Assembly: GCF_040215725.1 (NCBI RefSeq)
Contig: NZ_CP157967.1
Coordinates: 1 to 64,000, forward strand
Direction: 5' to 3'
Length of the DNA stretch: 64,000 bases
Origin: Rhizobium sp. ZPR4
GTDB lineage: Bacteria > Pseudomonadota > Alphaproteobacteria > Rhizobiales > Rhizobiaceae
The notes under the pieces were generated by a model that was not told where the DNA came from, made no database searches, and was given only the letters and a program-made list of their open reading frames with translations. Position numbers and translations under genes: made by a program. Positions 27,916 through 39,573 of this stretch are shown piece after piece (the first letter of the stretch is position 1; every line of letters begins with the position of its first letter).

Positions 27916-30657
27916 GTGAACGAACGTATTAACGCCAGCATCGATGCCTTCTCGGCCGCCGAGCTTGCCTCGGAGGAAAGCCGTGCCTCGGCTACTCCGA
28001 TGATGGAGCAATATATCGAGATCAAAGCGAACAATCCCGGTTCGTTGCTGTTCTACCGCATGGGCGACTTCTACGAATTGTTCTTCGAAGACGCCATCGA
28101 TGCCTCGCGCGCGCTCGGCATCACGCTGACGAAGCGCGGCCAGCACATGGGGCAGGATATCCCGATGTGCGGCGTGCCCGTTCATGCGGCCGACGATTAT
28201 CTGCAGAAGCTGATCGCGCTTGGCTTCCGGGTCGCCGTCTGCGAGCAGGTGGAAGATCCGGCGGAGGCGAAGAAGCGCGGCGGCAAGTCGGTGGTGCGGC
28301 GCGATGTCGTGCGCCTGGTGACGCCGGGCACGATCACCGAAGAAAAGCTGCTTTCGCCTTCGGAATCCAATTATCTGATGACGCTGACCCGCATTCGCGG
28401 CGGCGCCGAACCACAGCTGGCGCTTGCCTGGATCGATATCTCGACAGGCGTCTTCCGCCTTGCCGAGACGGAAGCGTCAAGGCTGCTCGCCGATATCCTG
28501 CGCATCGATCCGAGAGAGCTGATCCTGCCGGATACGATGTTCCACGATCCGGAACTGAAGCCGGTTTTCGACATTCTCGGCCGCACTGCCGTTCCGCAGC
28601 CTGCCGTGCTCTTCGACAGCGCCAGCGCCGAGGGGCGCATTACCCGCTATTTCGGCGTCTCGACGCTCGATGGTTTCGGCACCTTCAGCCGGGCCGAGCT
28701 TGCCGCCGCCGCCGCCGCCATCGCCTATGTCGAGAAGACCCAGCTTGCCGAGCGCCCGCCGCTCGGGCTTCCGGAGCGCGAAAGCGGCGCTTCGACGCTC
28801 TTCATCGATCCCGCCACGCGCGCCAATCTCGAACTGGTGCGCACGCTCTCCGGCGATCGCAACGGCTCGTTGCTGAAGGCGATCGATCGCACCGTGACCG
28901 GCGGCGGTGCCCGACTTCTCGCCGAACGGCTGATGTCGCCACTCACCGATCCCGCTCGCATCAACGAGCGTTTGGATTCGATCGGCTTCCTGGCGGAGGA
29001 GCCGTCGCTCTCAACCGATCTGCGTGCGGCGCTGAAGCATGTGCCCGACATGCCGCGCGCCCTGTCGCGCCTTGCGCTCGACCGTGGCGGCCCGCGCGAT
29101 CTCTGGGCGATCCGTCAGGGATTGGCAGCCGCAACCGACGTTGCCCGCATGCTCGGGGCAGCGCTTCTGCCTGATGAGCTGAAGGCAGCCCTTGCCGGGC
29201 TCAGCGCCTTGCCCGCCGATCTTGAAGCCATGCTTGCCGAGACCCTTGCCGATGAATTGCCACTGCTGAAGCGGGACGGCGGTTTCCTAAGGGAGGGCGC
29301 TAATGCCGAGCTGGACGAAGTGCGGGCACTCCGCGACCAGTCGCGCCGTGTCATCGCCGGCCTGCAGCTGCAATATGCCGATGAGACCGGCATCAAGTCG
29401 CTGAAGATCAAGCATAACAATGTGCTTGGCTATTTCATCGAGGTTACCGCCGGCAATGCCGGTCCGATGACGGATACGAGCGAGGCCAAGGCGCGCTTCA
29501 TTCACCGCCAGACCATGGCAAATGCCATGCGCTTCACCACGACCGAGCTTGCCGATCTCGAAAGCCGCATCGCCAATGCCGCCGACAAGGCGCTGGCGAT
29601 CGAGCTGGAGGCCTTCGACCGCATGGTGGCAGCTGTGGTCGCTGCTGCCGAAGCGATCAAGGCCGGTGCCCGTGCGCTGTCGGTGATCGATGTCGCGGCC
29701 GGGCTTGCCCTGCTTGCCGAGGAGCAGGCCTATTGCCGGCCCGTCGTCGATGGCAGCCGTATGTTCGCCATCGAAGGCGGCCGCCATCCTGTCGTTGAAC
29801 AGGCGCTCCGTCGTCAGGCCGGCGGTCCCTTTGTTGCCAACAACTGCGATCTTTCGCCCAAATCCGACGGCAAGGATGGCGCGATCTGGCTGCTGACCGG
29901 TCCGAACATGGGCGGTAAGTCCACCTTCCTGCGCCAGAACGCGCTGATCGCCATTCTCGCGCAGATGGGTTCTTTCGTTCCGGCGGCATCGGCTCACATC
30001 GGCATCGTCGATCGCCTGTTCTCGCGCGTCGGCGCTTCCGACGATCTCGCCCGCGGCCGCTCGACCTTCATGGTCGAAATGGTCGAGACGGCGGCGATCC
30101 TCAATCAGGCGACAGAACGCTCGCTCGTCATCCTCGACGAGATCGGGCGTGGCACCGCGACCTTCGATGGCCTTTCCATCGCCTGGGCTGCCGTCGAGCA
30201 TCTGCATGAAGCCAACCGCTGCCGTGGCCTCTTTGCCACGCATTTCCATGAGCTGACCGTTCTGTCGGAAAAGCTTGGCCGGCTCTCCAATGCCACCATG
30301 CGCGTTAAGGAATGGGATGGCGACGTCATCTTCCTGCACGAGGTCGGGCCGGGCGCTGCGGATCGTTCCTACGGCATTCAGGTGGCGCGGCTTGCAGGTC
30401 TGCCGGCTTCGGTGGTAGCGCGTGCCCGCGACGTTCTGACGCGGCTCGAAGATGCCGACCGCAAGAATCCGGCAAGCCAGCTCATCGATGATCTGCCTCT
30501 CTTCCAGGTGGCCGTGCGCCGCGAGGAAGCCATTGGCCGGCGCGAGCCGTCCAAGGTCGAGGAGCGGTTGAAAACGCTTGACCTCGACGATCTGACGCCA
30601 CGAGCCGCGCTTGATGTGCTTTATGAACTGAAGAAAACGCTTACCAAGACCGGTTGA
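27916..30657 (+). CDS. mutS: DNA mismatch repair protein MutS
   Basis: MutS recognises mismatches and small loops. The 913-aa protein has the mismatch-contacting Phe-Tyr-Glu (F52-Y53-E54 in MGDFYELF), connector, lever and clamp domains, and the ABC-type ATPase with Walker [10 protein letters not shown] (residues 662-670), [33 protein letters not shown] (Walker B) and FATHFHELT. Start is GTG at 27916, matching the usual rhizobial N terminus ([21 protein letters not shown]). It is divergent from maeB. Confidence 0.97.
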   Translation: MNERINASIDAFSAAELASEESRASATPMMEQYIEIKANNPGSLLFYRMGDFYELFFEDAIDASRALGITLTKRGQHMGQDIPMCGVPVHAADDYLQKLIALGFRVAVCEQVEDPAEAKKRGGKSVVRRDVVRLVTPGTITEEKLLSPSESNYLMTLTRIRGGAEPQLALAWIDISTGVFRLAETEASRLLADILRIDPRELILPDTMFHDPELKPVFDILGRTAVPQPAVLFDSASAEGRITRYFGVSTLDGFGTFSRAELAAAAAAIAYVEKTQLAERPPLGLPERESGASTLFIDPATRANLELVRTLSGDRNGSLLKAIDRTVTGGGARLLAERLMSPLTDPARINERLDSIGFLAEEPSLSTDLRAALKHVPDMPRALSRLALDRGGPRDLWAIRQGLAAATDVARMLGAALLPDELKAALAGLSALPADLEAMLAETLADELPLLKRDGGFLREGANAELDEVRALRDQSRRVIAGLQLQYADETGIKSLKIKHNNVLGYFIEVTAGNAGPMTDTSEAKARFIHRQTMANAMRFTTTELADLESRIANAADKALAIELEAFDRMVAAVVAAAEAIKAGARALSVIDVAAGLALLAEEQAYCRPVVDGSRMFAIEGGRHPVVEQALRRQAGGPFVANNCDLSPKSDGKDGAIWLLTGPNMGGKSTFLRQNALIAILAQMGSFVPAASAHIGIVDRLFSRVGASDDLARGRSTFMVEMVETAAILNQATERSLVILDEIGRGTATFDGLSIAWAAVEHLHEANRCRGLFATHFHELTVLSEKLGRLSNATMRVKEWDGDVIFLHEVGPGAADRSYGIQVARLAGLPASVVARARDVLTRLEDADRKNPASQLIDDLPLFQVAVRREEAIGRREPSKVEERLKTLDLDDLTPRAALDVLYELKKTLTKTG

Positions 30658-30682
30658 CCACAGGCGATATTCCAAGGGCAAT

Positions 30683-30979
30683 ATGATGTATCTCGAAGTT
30701 CTTCTCGCCGAAGTCCGCATTCTGGGTGAGCGCTTCTCTCCGATCGCCGCGCGCGGCAAGATCTGCGGCGAAGGCGAAGCCCCGGATTGCGAATCCGATC
30801 GGGGCTTGCTCGATATCACCCTATCCTGCAGCCGCATTTCCGACATTTGTTCGAAGATCGCCAAGGCCGGCTATTGGGAATGCGAGCGCGAAATGGTGAC
30901 GCAGATCGGCGCCCAGTCGCGAAACATACTATATAGTTTAAACGAGCTCAGACGGGCGCTTGAGCCGGCAAGGCCCTAA
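30683..30979 (+). CDS. Hypothetical protein, 98 aa, between mutS and glnD
   Basis: I do not recognise this protein. It begins MMYLEVLLAEVRILGERF, contains four cysteines (KICGEGEAPDCE, LSCSRISDICSK) and one more in YWECEREM, has no membrane segment or signal peptide and looks mostly helical. It starts 25 nt after the mutS stop in the same direction and codon choice is like its neighbours, so it may be co-transcribed. A weak preceding AAGGGC could be the ribosome binding site. A spurious frame is possible. Confidence 0.5.
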   Translation: MMYLEVLLAEVRILGERFSPIAARGKICGEGEAPDCESDRGLLDITLSCSRISDICSKIAKAGYWECEREMVTQIGAQSRNILYSLNELRRALEPARP

Positions 30980-31138
30980 AACTGCCGATTTCTGCGTCGA
31001 TTGCCGTCACGCTTCGTCAACTTTGGCCCGATAGAAATCTTGAGGGATCGTCGATTCGATACAGTCTGCTCAGGCTGGCTTCGAAGGACGCGGGCGTAGA
31101 ATGCCTGTGTCAATCGCCGGGCAAAGAGGCTATAGCGC

Positions 31139-34054
31139 ATGCAGACGAAAAGACAGGCGCGCCGGCAACGGGTCGCGGTCAGCGAAGAGAAAGCCGATCG
31201 GCAGAGCATGGAAACGCATCATATCGATTTTTCGACCGTTCTCGATGTATCCGCGCTGAGGGCGGAGTGCGAGGCTCTTGCCAAACGCGGTCTGGACAAG
31301 AATGACGAGCGTTCCGCGCTGCTGGCGCTGTTGAAGAAGGCGAGCCAGGATGGACGTGAAGAGGCACGGCGATCGCTGATTGCTGACGGCAGCGGGCTCG
31401 ATTGCGCGCACCGGATTTCCTGGCTGCAGGATCAGATCATCACCGTCCTCTACGATTTCACCGTTCATCATGTCTATCCGAAGCAGGCGGATGCCTTCTC
31501 CGTCACCGCCGTCGGCGGTTATGGCCGCGATACCTTGGCGCCGGGTTCGGATATCGACCTCCTCTTCCTCTTTCAGCCGAAGCCGGCGAGCGAGACCCAT
31601 AAGGCGGTCGAGTTCATTCTCTATATGCTTTGGGATATGGGTTTCAAAGTCGGCCACGCCACGCGCACGGTCGAGGAATGCATCCGTCAGGCCAAGTCCG
31701 ATATGACGGTGCGCACCGCCGTTCTCGAAACCCGTTACATCTGTGGCAATACCGCGCTGGAGCGCGAGCTGCAGGCGCGATTCGACAAGGAAATCGTCAC
31801 CAATACCGGCCCGGAATTCATCGCCGCCAAGCTCGCCGAGCGCGACGAGCGTCATCGCAAGGCCGGCGACACCCGCTATCTGGTCGAGCCGAACGTCAAG
31901 GAAGGCAAGGGCGGCCTGCGCGATCTGCACACGCTCTTCTGGATCTCGAAATATTATTATCACGTCCGCGATCCCGCCGAACTGGTGAAGCTCGGTGTGC
32001 TCTCGAAGCAGGAATACCGCCTCTTCGAGAAGGCCGAGGATTTCCTCTGGGCCGTGCGCTGCCACATGCATTTCCTGACCGGCAAGGCGGAGGAGCGGCT
32101 TTCCTTCGATATTCAGCGCGATATCGCCGCAGCCCTCGACTATCACGCTCGCCCGGGCCTTTCGGCGGTCGAGCGCTTCATGAAGCACTATTTCCTCGTC
32201 GCCAAGGATGTCGGCGATCTCACTCGCATCCTCTGTGCCGCGCTCGAGGACCAGCAGGCGAAGGCAACCCCGGGGCTTACCGGTGTCATCAGCCGCTTTG
32301 CCAATCGCTCACGCAAGATCGCCGGCACGGTCGAATTCGTAGAGGATCGCGGCCGCATCGCGCTTGCCAATCCCGATGTCTTCAAGCGTGATCCGGTCAG
32401 CCTCATCAGGCTGTTCTTCGTTGCCGATATCAACGGTTTGGAATTCCATCCGGATGCCCTGAAGCGCGTCACGCGCTCGTTGAATCTGATCGACAACGAT
32501 CTGCGTGAGAACGAGGAAGCCAACCGCCTGTTCCTGGCGATCCTGACCTCGAAGCGAGACCCTGCGCTGATCCTGCGCCGCATGAACGAGGCAGGCGTGC
32601 TCGGCCGCTTCATCCCGGAATTCGGCAAGATCGTCTCGATGATGCAGTTCAACATGTATCACCACTATACGGTGGATGAGCATCTCATCCGCGCCGTCGA
32701 GGTGCTGTCGGAGATCGACAAGGGCAAGGCAGAGGATATCCATCCGCTCACCAACAAGCTGATGCCCAATATCGAGGATCGCGACGCGCTCTATGTCGCC
32801 GTGCTGTTGCACGATATCGCCAAGGGTCGCGAGGAGGATCACTCCGAAGCCGGCGCTAAGGTCGCGCGCAAGCTCTGCCCGCGCTTCGGCCTCTCGCCGA
32901 AGCAGACGGAACTGGTGGTCTGGCTGATCGCCGAACATCTGACCATGTCGATGGTCGCCCAGACGCGCGATCTGACCGACCGCAAGACTATCATCGATTT
33001 CGCCGACCGGGTTCAGTCGCTCGACCGGCTGAAGATGCTGCTGATCCTGACGGTCTGCGACATCCGCGCCGTCGGTCCCGGTGTGTGGAACGGCTGGAAG
33101 GGCCAGCTGCTGCGCACGCTTTATTACGAAACCGAGCTGCTGCTTGCCGGTGGTTTCTCCGAAGTCTCGCGCAAGGAGCGGGCGGAAGCCGCGGCCGAGG
33201 CGCTGGAGCAGGCGCTGGCGGATTGGAACCCGAAGGAGCGCAAGGCCTACGTCAAGCTGCACTATCAGCCCTATCTGCTGTCCGTGCCGTTGGAGGATCA
33301 GATCCGCCACACGCAGTTCATGCGTGAATCCGACAAGGCGGGCAAGGTGCTTGCCACCATGGTGCGCACAGACAGCTTCCATGCCATCACCGAGATCACC
33401 GTGCTCTCGCCCGACCATCCACGCCTCTTGACCGTGATCGCCGGCGCATGCGCTGCGGCTGGCGCCAATATCGCCGATGCGCAGATCTTCACGACATCGG
33501 ACGGTCGCGCGCTCGACACCATCCATGTCAGCCGCGAATTTCCCGATGATGCCGACGAGCTGCGCCGTGCCGGCACCATCGGCAAGATGATCGAGGATGT
33601 GCTGGCCGGCCGCAAGCGGCTGCCGGAGGTCATCGCGACGCGGACGAAGAACCGCCGCAAGAACAAGGCATTCGTCATTCCGCCGTCCGTCATCATCACC
33701 AACAGCCTCTCCAACAAGTTCACGGTCATCGAGGTCGAATGCCTCGACCGCCCCGGCCTGCTGTCGGAAATCACCGCCGTTCTTTCGGACTTGTCGCTCG
33801 ATATCCAGTCGGCCCGCATCACCACCTTCGGCGAAAAGGTCATCGATACCTTCTATGTCGCCGACCTGGTGGGCCAGAAGATTTCCAACGAGAACAGGCG
33901 AGCCTATATCACCGCGCGCCTAAAAGCCGTGATGGCCGGCGAGGAGGATGAAATGCGCGAGCGCATGCCGTCGGGCATCATCGCGCCTGCCGCCACGCGC
34001 GGCGTCGCCGTCGAAAAGTCAGATATTGAGAAGAAAGCCGGTTCCGCCGCATGA
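31139..34054 (+). CDS. glnD: Bifunctional uridylyltransferase/uridylyl-removing enzyme GlnD
   Basis: GlnD is the glutamine sensor of nitrogen control: it uridylylates PII proteins when nitrogen is scarce and removes UMP when glutamine is high. The 971-aa protein has the nucleotidyltransferase motif [19 protein letters not shown] (from about residue 125), the HD hydrolase site [18 protein letters not shown] (His558-Asp559) and two C-terminal ACT domains ([20 protein letters not shown] and [20 protein letters not shown]) that sense glutamine. The true start could be the ATG at 31208. Its stop overlaps murJ as ATGA. Confidence 0.96.
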   Translation: MQTKRQARRQRVAVSEEKADRQSMETHHIDFSTVLDVSALRAECEALAKRGLDKNDERSALLALLKKASQDGREEARRSLIADGSGLDCAHRISWLQDQIITVLYDFTVHHVYPKQADAFSVTAVGGYGRDTLAPGSDIDLLFLFQPKPASETHKAVEFILYMLWDMGFKVGHATRTVEECIRQAKSDMTVRTAVLETRYICGNTALERELQARFDKEIVTNTGPEFIAAKLAERDERHRKAGDTRYLVEPNVKEGKGGLRDLHTLFWISKYYYHVRDPAELVKLGVLSKQEYRLFEKAEDFLWAVRCHMHFLTGKAEERLSFDIQRDIAAALDYHARPGLSAVERFMKHYFLVAKDVGDLTRILCAALEDQQAKATPGLTGVISRFANRSRKIAGTVEFVEDRGRIALANPDVFKRDPVSLIRLFFVADINGLEFHPDALKRVTRSLNLIDNDLRENEEANRLFLAILTSKRDPALILRRMNEAGVLGRFIPEFGKIVSMMQFNMYHHYTVDEHLIRAVEVLSEIDKGKAEDIHPLTNKLMPNIEDRDALYVAVLLHDIAKGREEDHSEAGAKVARKLCPRFGLSPKQTELVVWLIAEHLTMSMVAQTRDLTDRKTIIDFADRVQSLDRLKMLLILTVCDIRAVGPGVWNGWKGQLLRTLYYETELLLAGGFSEVSRKERAEAAAEALEQALADWNPKERKAYVKLHYQPYLLSVPLEDQIRHTQFMRESDKAGKVLATMVRTDSFHAITEITVLSPDHPRLLTVIAGACAAAGANIADAQIFTTSDGRALDTIHVSREFPDDADELRRAGTIGKMIEDVLAGRKRLPEVIATRTKNRRKNKAFVIPPSVIITNSLSNKFTVIEVECLDRPGLLSEITAVLSDLSLDIQSARITTFGEKVIDTFYVADLVGQKISNENRRAYITARLKAVMAGEEDEMRERMPSGIIAPAATRGVAVEKSDIEKKAGSAA

Positions 34055-35652
34055 GCCTAGTCAAGAAATTCATCACCGTCGGTGGCGCGACGCTTGGCAG
34101 CCGCATCTTCGGCTTTGCCCGCGAAACGCTGATGGCGGCTGCCCTCGGCACCGGGCCGATGGCTGACGTCTTCTATGCTGCTTTCCGCTTTCCGAACCTG
34201 TTCCGTCGCCTGTTTGCCGAGGGTGCCTTCAATGCCGCTTTCGTGCCGCTTTTTGCAAAAGAGATCGAGGCACATGGCATCGAGGGCGCCAAGCGGTTTT
34301 CCGAGGAAGTTTTCGGCGTTCTCTTCTCGGTCCTGCTGCTGATCACCATCGTCATGGAACTGGCCATGCCGCTCCTGGTGCGTTGGGTCATCGCGCCTGG
34401 TTTTGCCGACGATGCCGAGAAATTCGACCTGACGGTCCGGTTGGCGGCCGTGATGTTCCCCTATCTCATGTCGATGTCGCTGACGGCGATGATGAGCGGC
34501 ATGCTGAATTCGCTGCATCATTTCTTCGCCGCGGCCGTGGCTCCGATCTTCCTCAACCTGGTAATGATCAGCGCGTTGTTCTACGCGATCTATTTCGGCG
34601 CCGATCCGCTGACCACCGCCTGGTACCTGTCCTGGTCGGTGCTGGTGGCAGGCGTGCTGCAACTGGCCGTCGTCTATATCGGCGTGCGCCATGCCGGCAT
34701 CAATATCGGCCTGCGCTTTCCGCGCTTCACGCCCAATGTCAAGCGGCTCCTGCTTCTTGCGATCCCAGCGGCCATCACCGGCGGCGTCACCCAGATCAAT
34801 CTGGTGATCGGCCAGGCGATCGCCTCGGGCAAGGAAGGCGCGATCGCCGCCCTGCAATATGCAGACCGCATCTACCAGCTGCCGCTCGGTGTCGTCGGCG
34901 TCGCGGTCGGAATCGTGCTTCTGCCGGAATTGGCGCGTTCGTTGAAGTCGGGCCATATCAAGGAAGCCGCCAATATCCAGAACCGCTCGATCGAATTCGT
35001 GCTGTTCCTGACGCTGCCGGCCGCCGTCGCCCTTTGGCTGCTCTCCGACGATATCATCCGCGTGCTTTACGAGCGCGGCGCCTTTAACTCGGAAAATACA
35101 ACGCTGGTCGGCTCCATCCTCGCCATCTTCGGCCTTGGCCTGCCGGCTTTCGTGCTGATCAAGGCACTCCAGCCCGGCTTTTATGCCCGCGAAGATACGA
35201 AATCGCCAATGCGCTACACGGCGGTCGCCGTCGCCGTCAATTCGGCGCTATCAATCATGCTTTTCCCGGTGCTGGCCGAACGCGGCATTGCACTCGCCGA
35301 GGCGGTTGCCGGATGGCTGAACGCTGTACAACTCTTCGTTACACTCTATCGCCGCGGGCATCTCGCCTGGGAATGGTCGCTGGTACGCCGCACCGCCATG
35401 CTGCTCGTCTCCTCCGCCGTCATGGGTGGCGTCATCCTATATTTGTCTCATCGGTGGGAGCCGCTTCTGGGGTCCGGCTCGACGCTGCTCACCAAGACCG
35501 GCGTCCTGGGCTTGCTCATATTGATTGCGATGGCGGTGTATTTCATTGTCGCCTTCCTGATCGGCGGCGTGGATTTGGGCATGGTACGCCGCAATTTGAA
35601 GCGCAAGCGGGCCGCGACTGCTCCAGATGCCGAGGTGGCGAACGGGGAATAA
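34051..35652 (+). CDS. murJ: Lipid II flippase MurJ (MviN)
   Basis: MurJ flips the peptidoglycan precursor lipid II across the inner membrane. The 533-aa protein has about 14 membrane helices and the MVF family opening [47 protein letters not shown], and [12 protein letters not shown] in the middle. The start overlaps the glnD stop by 4 nt, so it is translationally coupled, an arrangement shared by many rhizobia. Confidence 0.95.
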   Translation: MSLVKKFITVGGATLGSRIFGFARETLMAAALGTGPMADVFYAAFRFPNLFRRLFAEGAFNAAFVPLFAKEIEAHGIEGAKRFSEEVFGVLFSVLLLITIVMELAMPLLVRWVIAPGFADDAEKFDLTVRLAAVMFPYLMSMSLTAMMSGMLNSLHHFFAAAVAPIFLNLVMISALFYAIYFGADPLTTAWYLSWSVLVAGVLQLAVVYIGVRHAGINIGLRFPRFTPNVKRLLLLAIPAAITGGVTQINLVIGQAIASGKEGAIAALQYADRIYQLPLGVVGVAVGIVLLPELARSLKSGHIKEAANIQNRSIEFVLFLTLPAAVALWLLSDDIIRVLYERGAFNSENTTLVGSILAIFGLGLPAFVLIKALQPGFYAREDTKSPMRYTAVAVAVNSALSIMLFPVLAERGIALAEAVAGWLNAVQLFVTLYRRGHLAWEWSLVRRTAMLLVSSAVMGGVILYLSHRWEPLLGSGSTLLTKTGVLGLLILIAMAVYFIVAFLIGGVDLGMVRRNLKRKRAATAPDAEVANGE

Positions 35653-35742
35653 GAAGGCTCCTTCGCGCGATCGAACGGAGGGAGATTGCTATCCGAAGCT
35701 GTTGATCGCAAGGCTGCGCAACGATCCAAATGGAGCGGCGAT

Positions 35743-36552
35743 ATGGATGTGCTGGGATGGCTGAGATCGATCTTCGACTTTCGTGGACGTGCGAAGGACC
35801 AGATGGCTTCCCCTGCAGAAGGTTTGCCAACTGATTTTGAGATACAGGCAGCCCTTCATACGCTGAAGCAGATGGTCAGACCCGCCGTCTTTGGCGAAAT
35901 CGGCGGTGAGAAGCCGCAGAAGGACAATCGAGCCTCAAGTTGGTGGGGTGGAAACTTTCTCGGACAACAAGACGAGGTGATACCCGTTTGCGAGAGGTCT
36001 GGACGTTTGATGCATCCACTTGTTCAAATCCGGGTGGATGAGCTTCCCGAGACACCGTCCACGCTATCGAACCTGGCGCTCCTGAACATATGGGTGGACC
36101 TGGAAGACGTTCCGTTGGATGACGTGGAGAATGGCAAGGGCTTTGTCGTTCGAACTTATTCCGCCATTTCGGATCTGGTTCCCATCGGTCCCGGATACCG
36201 GGAAAGCCAGAAGCTTCCGACTTTTCCGCTTCTTTGGCATTCAACTGCCCTGGAGCAGCCAAGCTGGGACGATATTGCGTTCAAGATTCCAAGCAACGTC
36301 GCGCGATCCAGCGACTCGAAATGGTTTTTTGAAAGCCAATACGCGATTGAAGCCGATAAATATCGTGGGACGTGCCCCGTCAAGCTTGGTGGTTGGCCTA
36401 CCTGGATACAAGGCGAAAACTGGCCCGACGATGCAGAGCTATGCCTTCAGATCGATAGCACCGACAAGGGGCGCTTCTATGTCGGGGACTCCGGATCGTT
36501 ATATCTGTTTCGAATACCCGACGGCTGGGCAATCAGATCAGACTTCTACTGA
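35743..36552 (+). CDS. Uncharacterised DUF1963 (YwqG-like) protein
   Basis: A 269-aa protein whose C-terminal half resembles the DUF1963/YwqG group: KLGGWPTWIQGENWPDDAELCLQID, then GRFYVGDSGSLYLFR. These proteins have no settled function; some lie in polymorphic-toxin immunity loci. The ATG at 35743 is preceded by GGAG with a 7-nt spacer. Codon use is visibly less GC-rich than the neighbours (for example TTATATCTG, CGAATACCC), suggesting acquisition. It sits between murJ and a VOC gene, where I expect trpS to follow directly in related genomes. No toxin gene is adjacent. Confidence 0.65.
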   Translation: MDVLGWLRSIFDFRGRAKDQMASPAEGLPTDFEIQAALHTLKQMVRPAVFGEIGGEKPQKDNRASSWWGGNFLGQQDEVIPVCERSGRLMHPLVQIRVDELPETPSTLSNLALLNIWVDLEDVPLDDVENGKGFVVRTYSAISDLVPIGPGYRESQKLPTFPLLWHSTALEQPSWDDIAFKIPSNVARSSDSKWFFESQYAIEADKYRGTCPVKLGGWPTWIQGENWPDDAELCLQIDSTDKGRFYVGDSGSLYLFRIPDGWAIRSDFY

Positions 36553-36632
36553 CAAATCCGTTTTATAGGTTTTTTATTTCGAGCCAAGAATCGTCGTCAA
36601 TGCTGCGTGCCAGGAAATAACACGGAGTTCCT

Positions 36633-37040
36633 ATGTCCCAATCCCTCTTCCTCGTCGCCCTCGTCGTCGATGATTACGACCGCGCCAAGGCCTTCTATTG
36701 CGATGCCCTCGGCTTCGAGTGCCTGCAGGACGAGGTGCAGCCGGAGGGCAAGCGCTGGGTCGTGGTCAGACCGAAAGGCACCGAGGGCGCCGCGCTATTG
36801 CTCGCCCAGGCGGCAGGAGACAGCCAGCGCGCGGCGATCGGCAACCAGACCGGCGGGCGGGTCGGCTTCTTCCTCAAGACCGATGATTTCGCCCGCGATC
36901 ATACCGCGATGAAGGCAAAGGGCGTGCATTTTCTGGAGAAGCCGCGCCATGAGGTCTATGGCACGGTGGCGGTCTTTGCCGATCCCTATGGCAACACCTG
37001 GGATCTCATCCAGCATTCTTCCCGAGACTCTGTCACATAG
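36633..37040 (+). CDS. VOC-family (glyoxalase-like) protein
   Basis: A 135-aa single VOC module: LFLVALVVDDYDRAKAFYCDALGF opening, FFLKTDDFARDHTAMKAKGVHF, and TVAVFADPYGNTWDLIQ ending with the usual metal-binding or structural residues. It resembles the glyoxalase-superfamily proteins often annotated as lactoylglutathione lyase-like; the reaction is unknown. It lies just upstream of trpS, transcribed with it or alone. Return to neighbour-like GC-rich codon use distinguishes it from the preceding DUF1963 gene. Confidence 0.87.
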   Translation: MSQSLFLVALVVDDYDRAKAFYCDALGFECLQDEVQPEGKRWVVVRPKGTEGAALLLAQAAGDSQRAAIGNQTGGRVGFFLKTDDFARDHTAMKAKGVHFLEKPRHEVYGTVAVFADPYGNTWDLIQHSSRDSVT

Positions 37041-37135
37041 CCTCTTGATCCCCGTCGATACCGCGTGCATAAGCCGCTCGAACCAAGGGTCGAGCGCCGC
37101 TCACCCGGGCCCTCCACAAGCCTTTTGAGGACGAC

Positions 37136-38200
37136 ATGACCGAATTCAAGCCGCTCGTATTCTCCGGCGTTCAGCCCACCGGCAATCTCCATCTCGGTAA
37201 CTATCTCGGTGCGATCCGCAAGTTCGTGGCCCTGCAGGCCAACAACGACTGCATCTATTGTGTCGTCGACATGCACGCGCTGACGGCACAGCTGGTGCAT
37301 GAGGACATGCCGAACCAGACGCGCTCCATCACCGCGGCCTTCCTTGCCGCCGGCATCGACCCGGAAAAGCATATCGTCTTCAATCAGTCGGCCGTGCCGG
37401 GGCACGCCGAACTCGCCTGGATCTTCAATTGCGTCGCCCGCATCGGCTGGATGAACCGCATGACGCAGTTCAAGGACAAGGCCGGCAAGGACCGCGAGCA
37501 GGCCTCGCTCGGCCTTTACGCCTATCCGAGCCTGATGGCCGCCGACATTCTGCTCTACCGCGCCACGCATGTTCCGGTTGGCGACGACCAGAAGCAGCAT
37601 CTGGAGCTCACCCGCGATATCGCTATGAAATTCAATCTGGACTACATGGAGCATATCCGCCGCACCGGCTACGGCATCGACATATCAGTCGGCGACGAGC
37701 CGGTGCACGCCTATTTCCCGATGGTCGAGCCGCTGATCGATGGCCCGGCGCCGCGCGTCATGTCGCTGCGCGATGGCACGAAGAAGATGTCGAAGTCAGA
37801 CGCCTCCGACCTCTCGCGCATCAACCTGCTCGACGACGAGGAAAATATTTCGAAGAAGATCCGCAAGGCCAAGACCGATCCGGATGGCTTGCCGAGCGAA
37901 ATCGCCGGTCTTGCCGGCCGCCCGGAAGCCGACAATCTGGTCGGCATCTATGCAGCCCTTGCCGACAAGTCGAAGGCCGATGTTCTCTCCGAATTCGGCG
38001 GCCAGCAGTTCTCGGTCTTCAAGCCGGCGCTGGTCGATCTGGCCGTGCATGTGCTCTCGCCGATCACCACGGAAATGCGCCGCCTGATGGCCGATCCCGG
38101 CCACATCGACGCTGTTCTGCGCGACGGCAGTGCCCGCGCCCGCGCCCGCGCCGACGTGACCATGAAGCAGGTTCGCGACATTATCGGCTTTCTCTATTGA
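37136..38200 (+). CDS. trpS: Tryptophanyl-tRNA synthetase
   Basis: TrpS charges tRNA-Trp. The 354-aa class I synthetase has the HIGH-type motif [19 protein letters not shown], the [26 protein letters not shown] segment, [14 protein letters not shown] and the KMSKS motif [12 protein letters not shown]. Length is slightly over the bacterial norm because of a small insert after KMSKS. It starts 95 nt after the VOC gene and precedes the universal stress protein gene by about 75 nt. Confidence 0.97.
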   Translation: MTEFKPLVFSGVQPTGNLHLGNYLGAIRKFVALQANNDCIYCVVDMHALTAQLVHEDMPNQTRSITAAFLAAGIDPEKHIVFNQSAVPGHAELAWIFNCVARIGWMNRMTQFKDKAGKDREQASLGLYAYPSLMAADILLYRATHVPVGDDQKQHLELTRDIAMKFNLDYMEHIRRTGYGIDISVGDEPVHAYFPMVEPLIDGPAPRVMSLRDGTKKMSKSDASDLSRINLLDDEENISKKIRKAKTDPDGLPSEIAGLAGRPEADNLVGIYAALADKSKADVLSEFGGQQFSVFKPALVDLAVHVLSPITTEMRRLMADPGHIDAVLRDGSARARARADVTMKQVRDIIGFLY

Positions 38201-38275
38201 TGATGTCGTAATGGAGAGCTCCCGTTGCCAAACGGGGGCTTGCAAAACGCCGCCTTCGGGTGTCAGAGTTGTCGC

Positions 38276-38767
38276 ATGGTTTCAACACGTCTCTCTCGGC
38301 TCGAAGGCCATCGCCGCAAGTTCATGGCGGTCATCGACGGCACGCCCGAGTGCCAGCGCGCCGTCCATTATGCCGGCCGACGCGCCAAGAATTCCAATGG
38401 TGGCCTCGTGCTGCTCTACGTGATTCCCGAGGGCGATTTCCAGCAATGGCTTGGCGTCGAGGAGATCATGCGGGCGGAAGCGCGCGAGGAGGCCGAGGCG
38501 GCAACCGCAAAGGCGGCGCAGGCCGTGCGTGAAAACATCGGCATCGATGCGGAAATCGTCATCCGCGAGGGCGCGGCCGCCGAGCAGATCAATGCCGTCA
38601 TCGAGGATGACCGGGATATTGCGCTTCTCGTGCTCGCCGCTGGTTCCGCCAAGGAAGGCCCAGGCCCGCTCGTCTCATCGATCGCCGGTCGAGCCGCCGC
38701 CTTCCCGATCCCGGTGACGGTGCTTCCGGATACGCTGAGCAACGAGGAAATCGACGCGCTGAGTTGA
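38276..38767 (+). CDS. Universal stress protein (UspA family)
   Basis: A 163-aa single Usp domain: MAVIDGTPECQRAVHYAGRRAK with the nucleotide-facing Asp, VLLYVIPEGDFQQWLGVEEIM, and the C-terminal PGPLVSSIAGRAAAFPIPVTVLP that replaces the canonical GS-x-GS ATP loop. The role is general stress survival; ligand binding is uncertain. ATG at 38276 gives an N terminus like other rhizobial copies. It stands between trpS and nfuA, an order shared with other Rhizobiaceae as I recall. Confidence 0.88.
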   Translation: MVSTRLSRLEGHRRKFMAVIDGTPECQRAVHYAGRRAKNSNGGLVLLYVIPEGDFQQWLGVEEIMRAEAREEAEAATAKAAQAVRENIGIDAEIVIREGAAAEQINAVIEDDRDIALLVLAAGSAKEGPGPLVSSIAGRAAAFPIPVTVLPDTLSNEEIDALS

Positions 38768-38883
38768 TCGCGTGTGCTATTTCTTGAGAAACACTCTCTT
38801 GAATGGAATGGCTAAAAGGCCTATCTTCTTTTGAAATATTCTAAAGTCGGGACCGGGCGCCTGCCCGCCGCATGGAGACCAAG

Positions 38884-39450
38884 ATGTTCATTCAGACCGA
38901 AGCGACGCCGAATCCCGCGACCCTCAAGTTCCTGCCGGGCAAGGTGGTGATGGAAAACGGCACGGCCGAGTTCCGCAGCGCCGACGAAGCCGAGGCTTCG
39001 CCGCTGGCTGCCCGCCTTTTCGAGATCCCGGGCGTCACCGGCGTCTATTTCGGCTATGACTTCATCTCCGTCTCCAAGGAAAACCAGGAATGGCAGCATC
39101 TGAAGCCCGCCATTCTCGGTTCGATCATGGAGCATTTCATGTCCGGTAAGCCGGTCATGGGCTCGACCTCCGTGCTGTCCGAAGTGCAGGATGCCGGCGG
39201 CGAATTCTTCGACGAGGGCGATGAGGCGATCGTGCTGACCATCAAGGAGCTGCTGGATACCCGCGTTCGTCCCGCCGTTGCCCAGGATGGCGGCGACATC
39301 ACCTTCCGCGGTTTCCGCGACGGCAAGGTCTACCTCAACATGAAGGGTTCCTGCGCCGGTTGCCCGTCTTCGACGGCAACGCTGAAGCATGGCGTGCAGA
39401 ACCTGCTGCGCCATTTCGTGCCCGAAGTTCAGGAAGTCGAAGCCGTCTAA
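38884..39450 (+). CDS. nfuA: NifU-like Fe-S scaffold/carrier protein (Nfu type)
   Basis: Nfu proteins deliver iron-sulfur clusters to apo-enzymes. The 188-aa protein has the N-terminal Nfu_N domain (MFIQTEATPNPATLKFLPG) and the NifU C-terminal domain with the cluster-binding CxxC in MKGSCAGCPSSTATLKHGV and the preceding VRPAVAQDGGDITF. The ATG at 38884 is the family start; an ATG four codons upstream is in frame. A repeat fragment begins at its stop codon. Confidence 0.93.
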   Translation: MFIQTEATPNPATLKFLPGKVVMENGTAEFRSADEAEASPLAARLFEIPGVTGVYFGYDFISVSKENQEWQHLKPAILGSIMEHFMSGKPVMGSTSVLSEVQDAGGEFFDEGDEAIVLTIKELLDTRVRPAVAQDGGDITFRGFRDGKVYLNMKGSCAGCPSSTATLKHGVQNLLRHFVPEVQEVEAV

Positions 39451-39480
39451 GCACGCTTCCGGAAGTGCGCAGCGGTTTTT
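39448..39480. repeat. Fragment of the rhizobial palindromic repeat
   Basis: TAAGCACGCTTCCGGAAGTG then GCGCAGCGGTTTTT shares the core GAAGTGCGCAGCGGTTTT with copy 1 (23929-24030) and the inverted copy at 61423-61526. The sequence beyond it does not match, so this is a short or decayed copy between nfuA and tsaB. Confidence 0.6.
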
Positions 39481-39573
39481 GGATAGGATTATGCAAGAAC
39501 CAAACGCTCACTCGCGGGAACATTCGACGACAAATCAACCGCGCCGCAAGCGCGGCTTTTCGGAAAAATTGAT

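Noticed and set aside
29287..30864. 525-aa minus-strand open frame antisense to mutS
   Set aside because: Overlaps the ATPase domain of MutS; no recognisable motifs.
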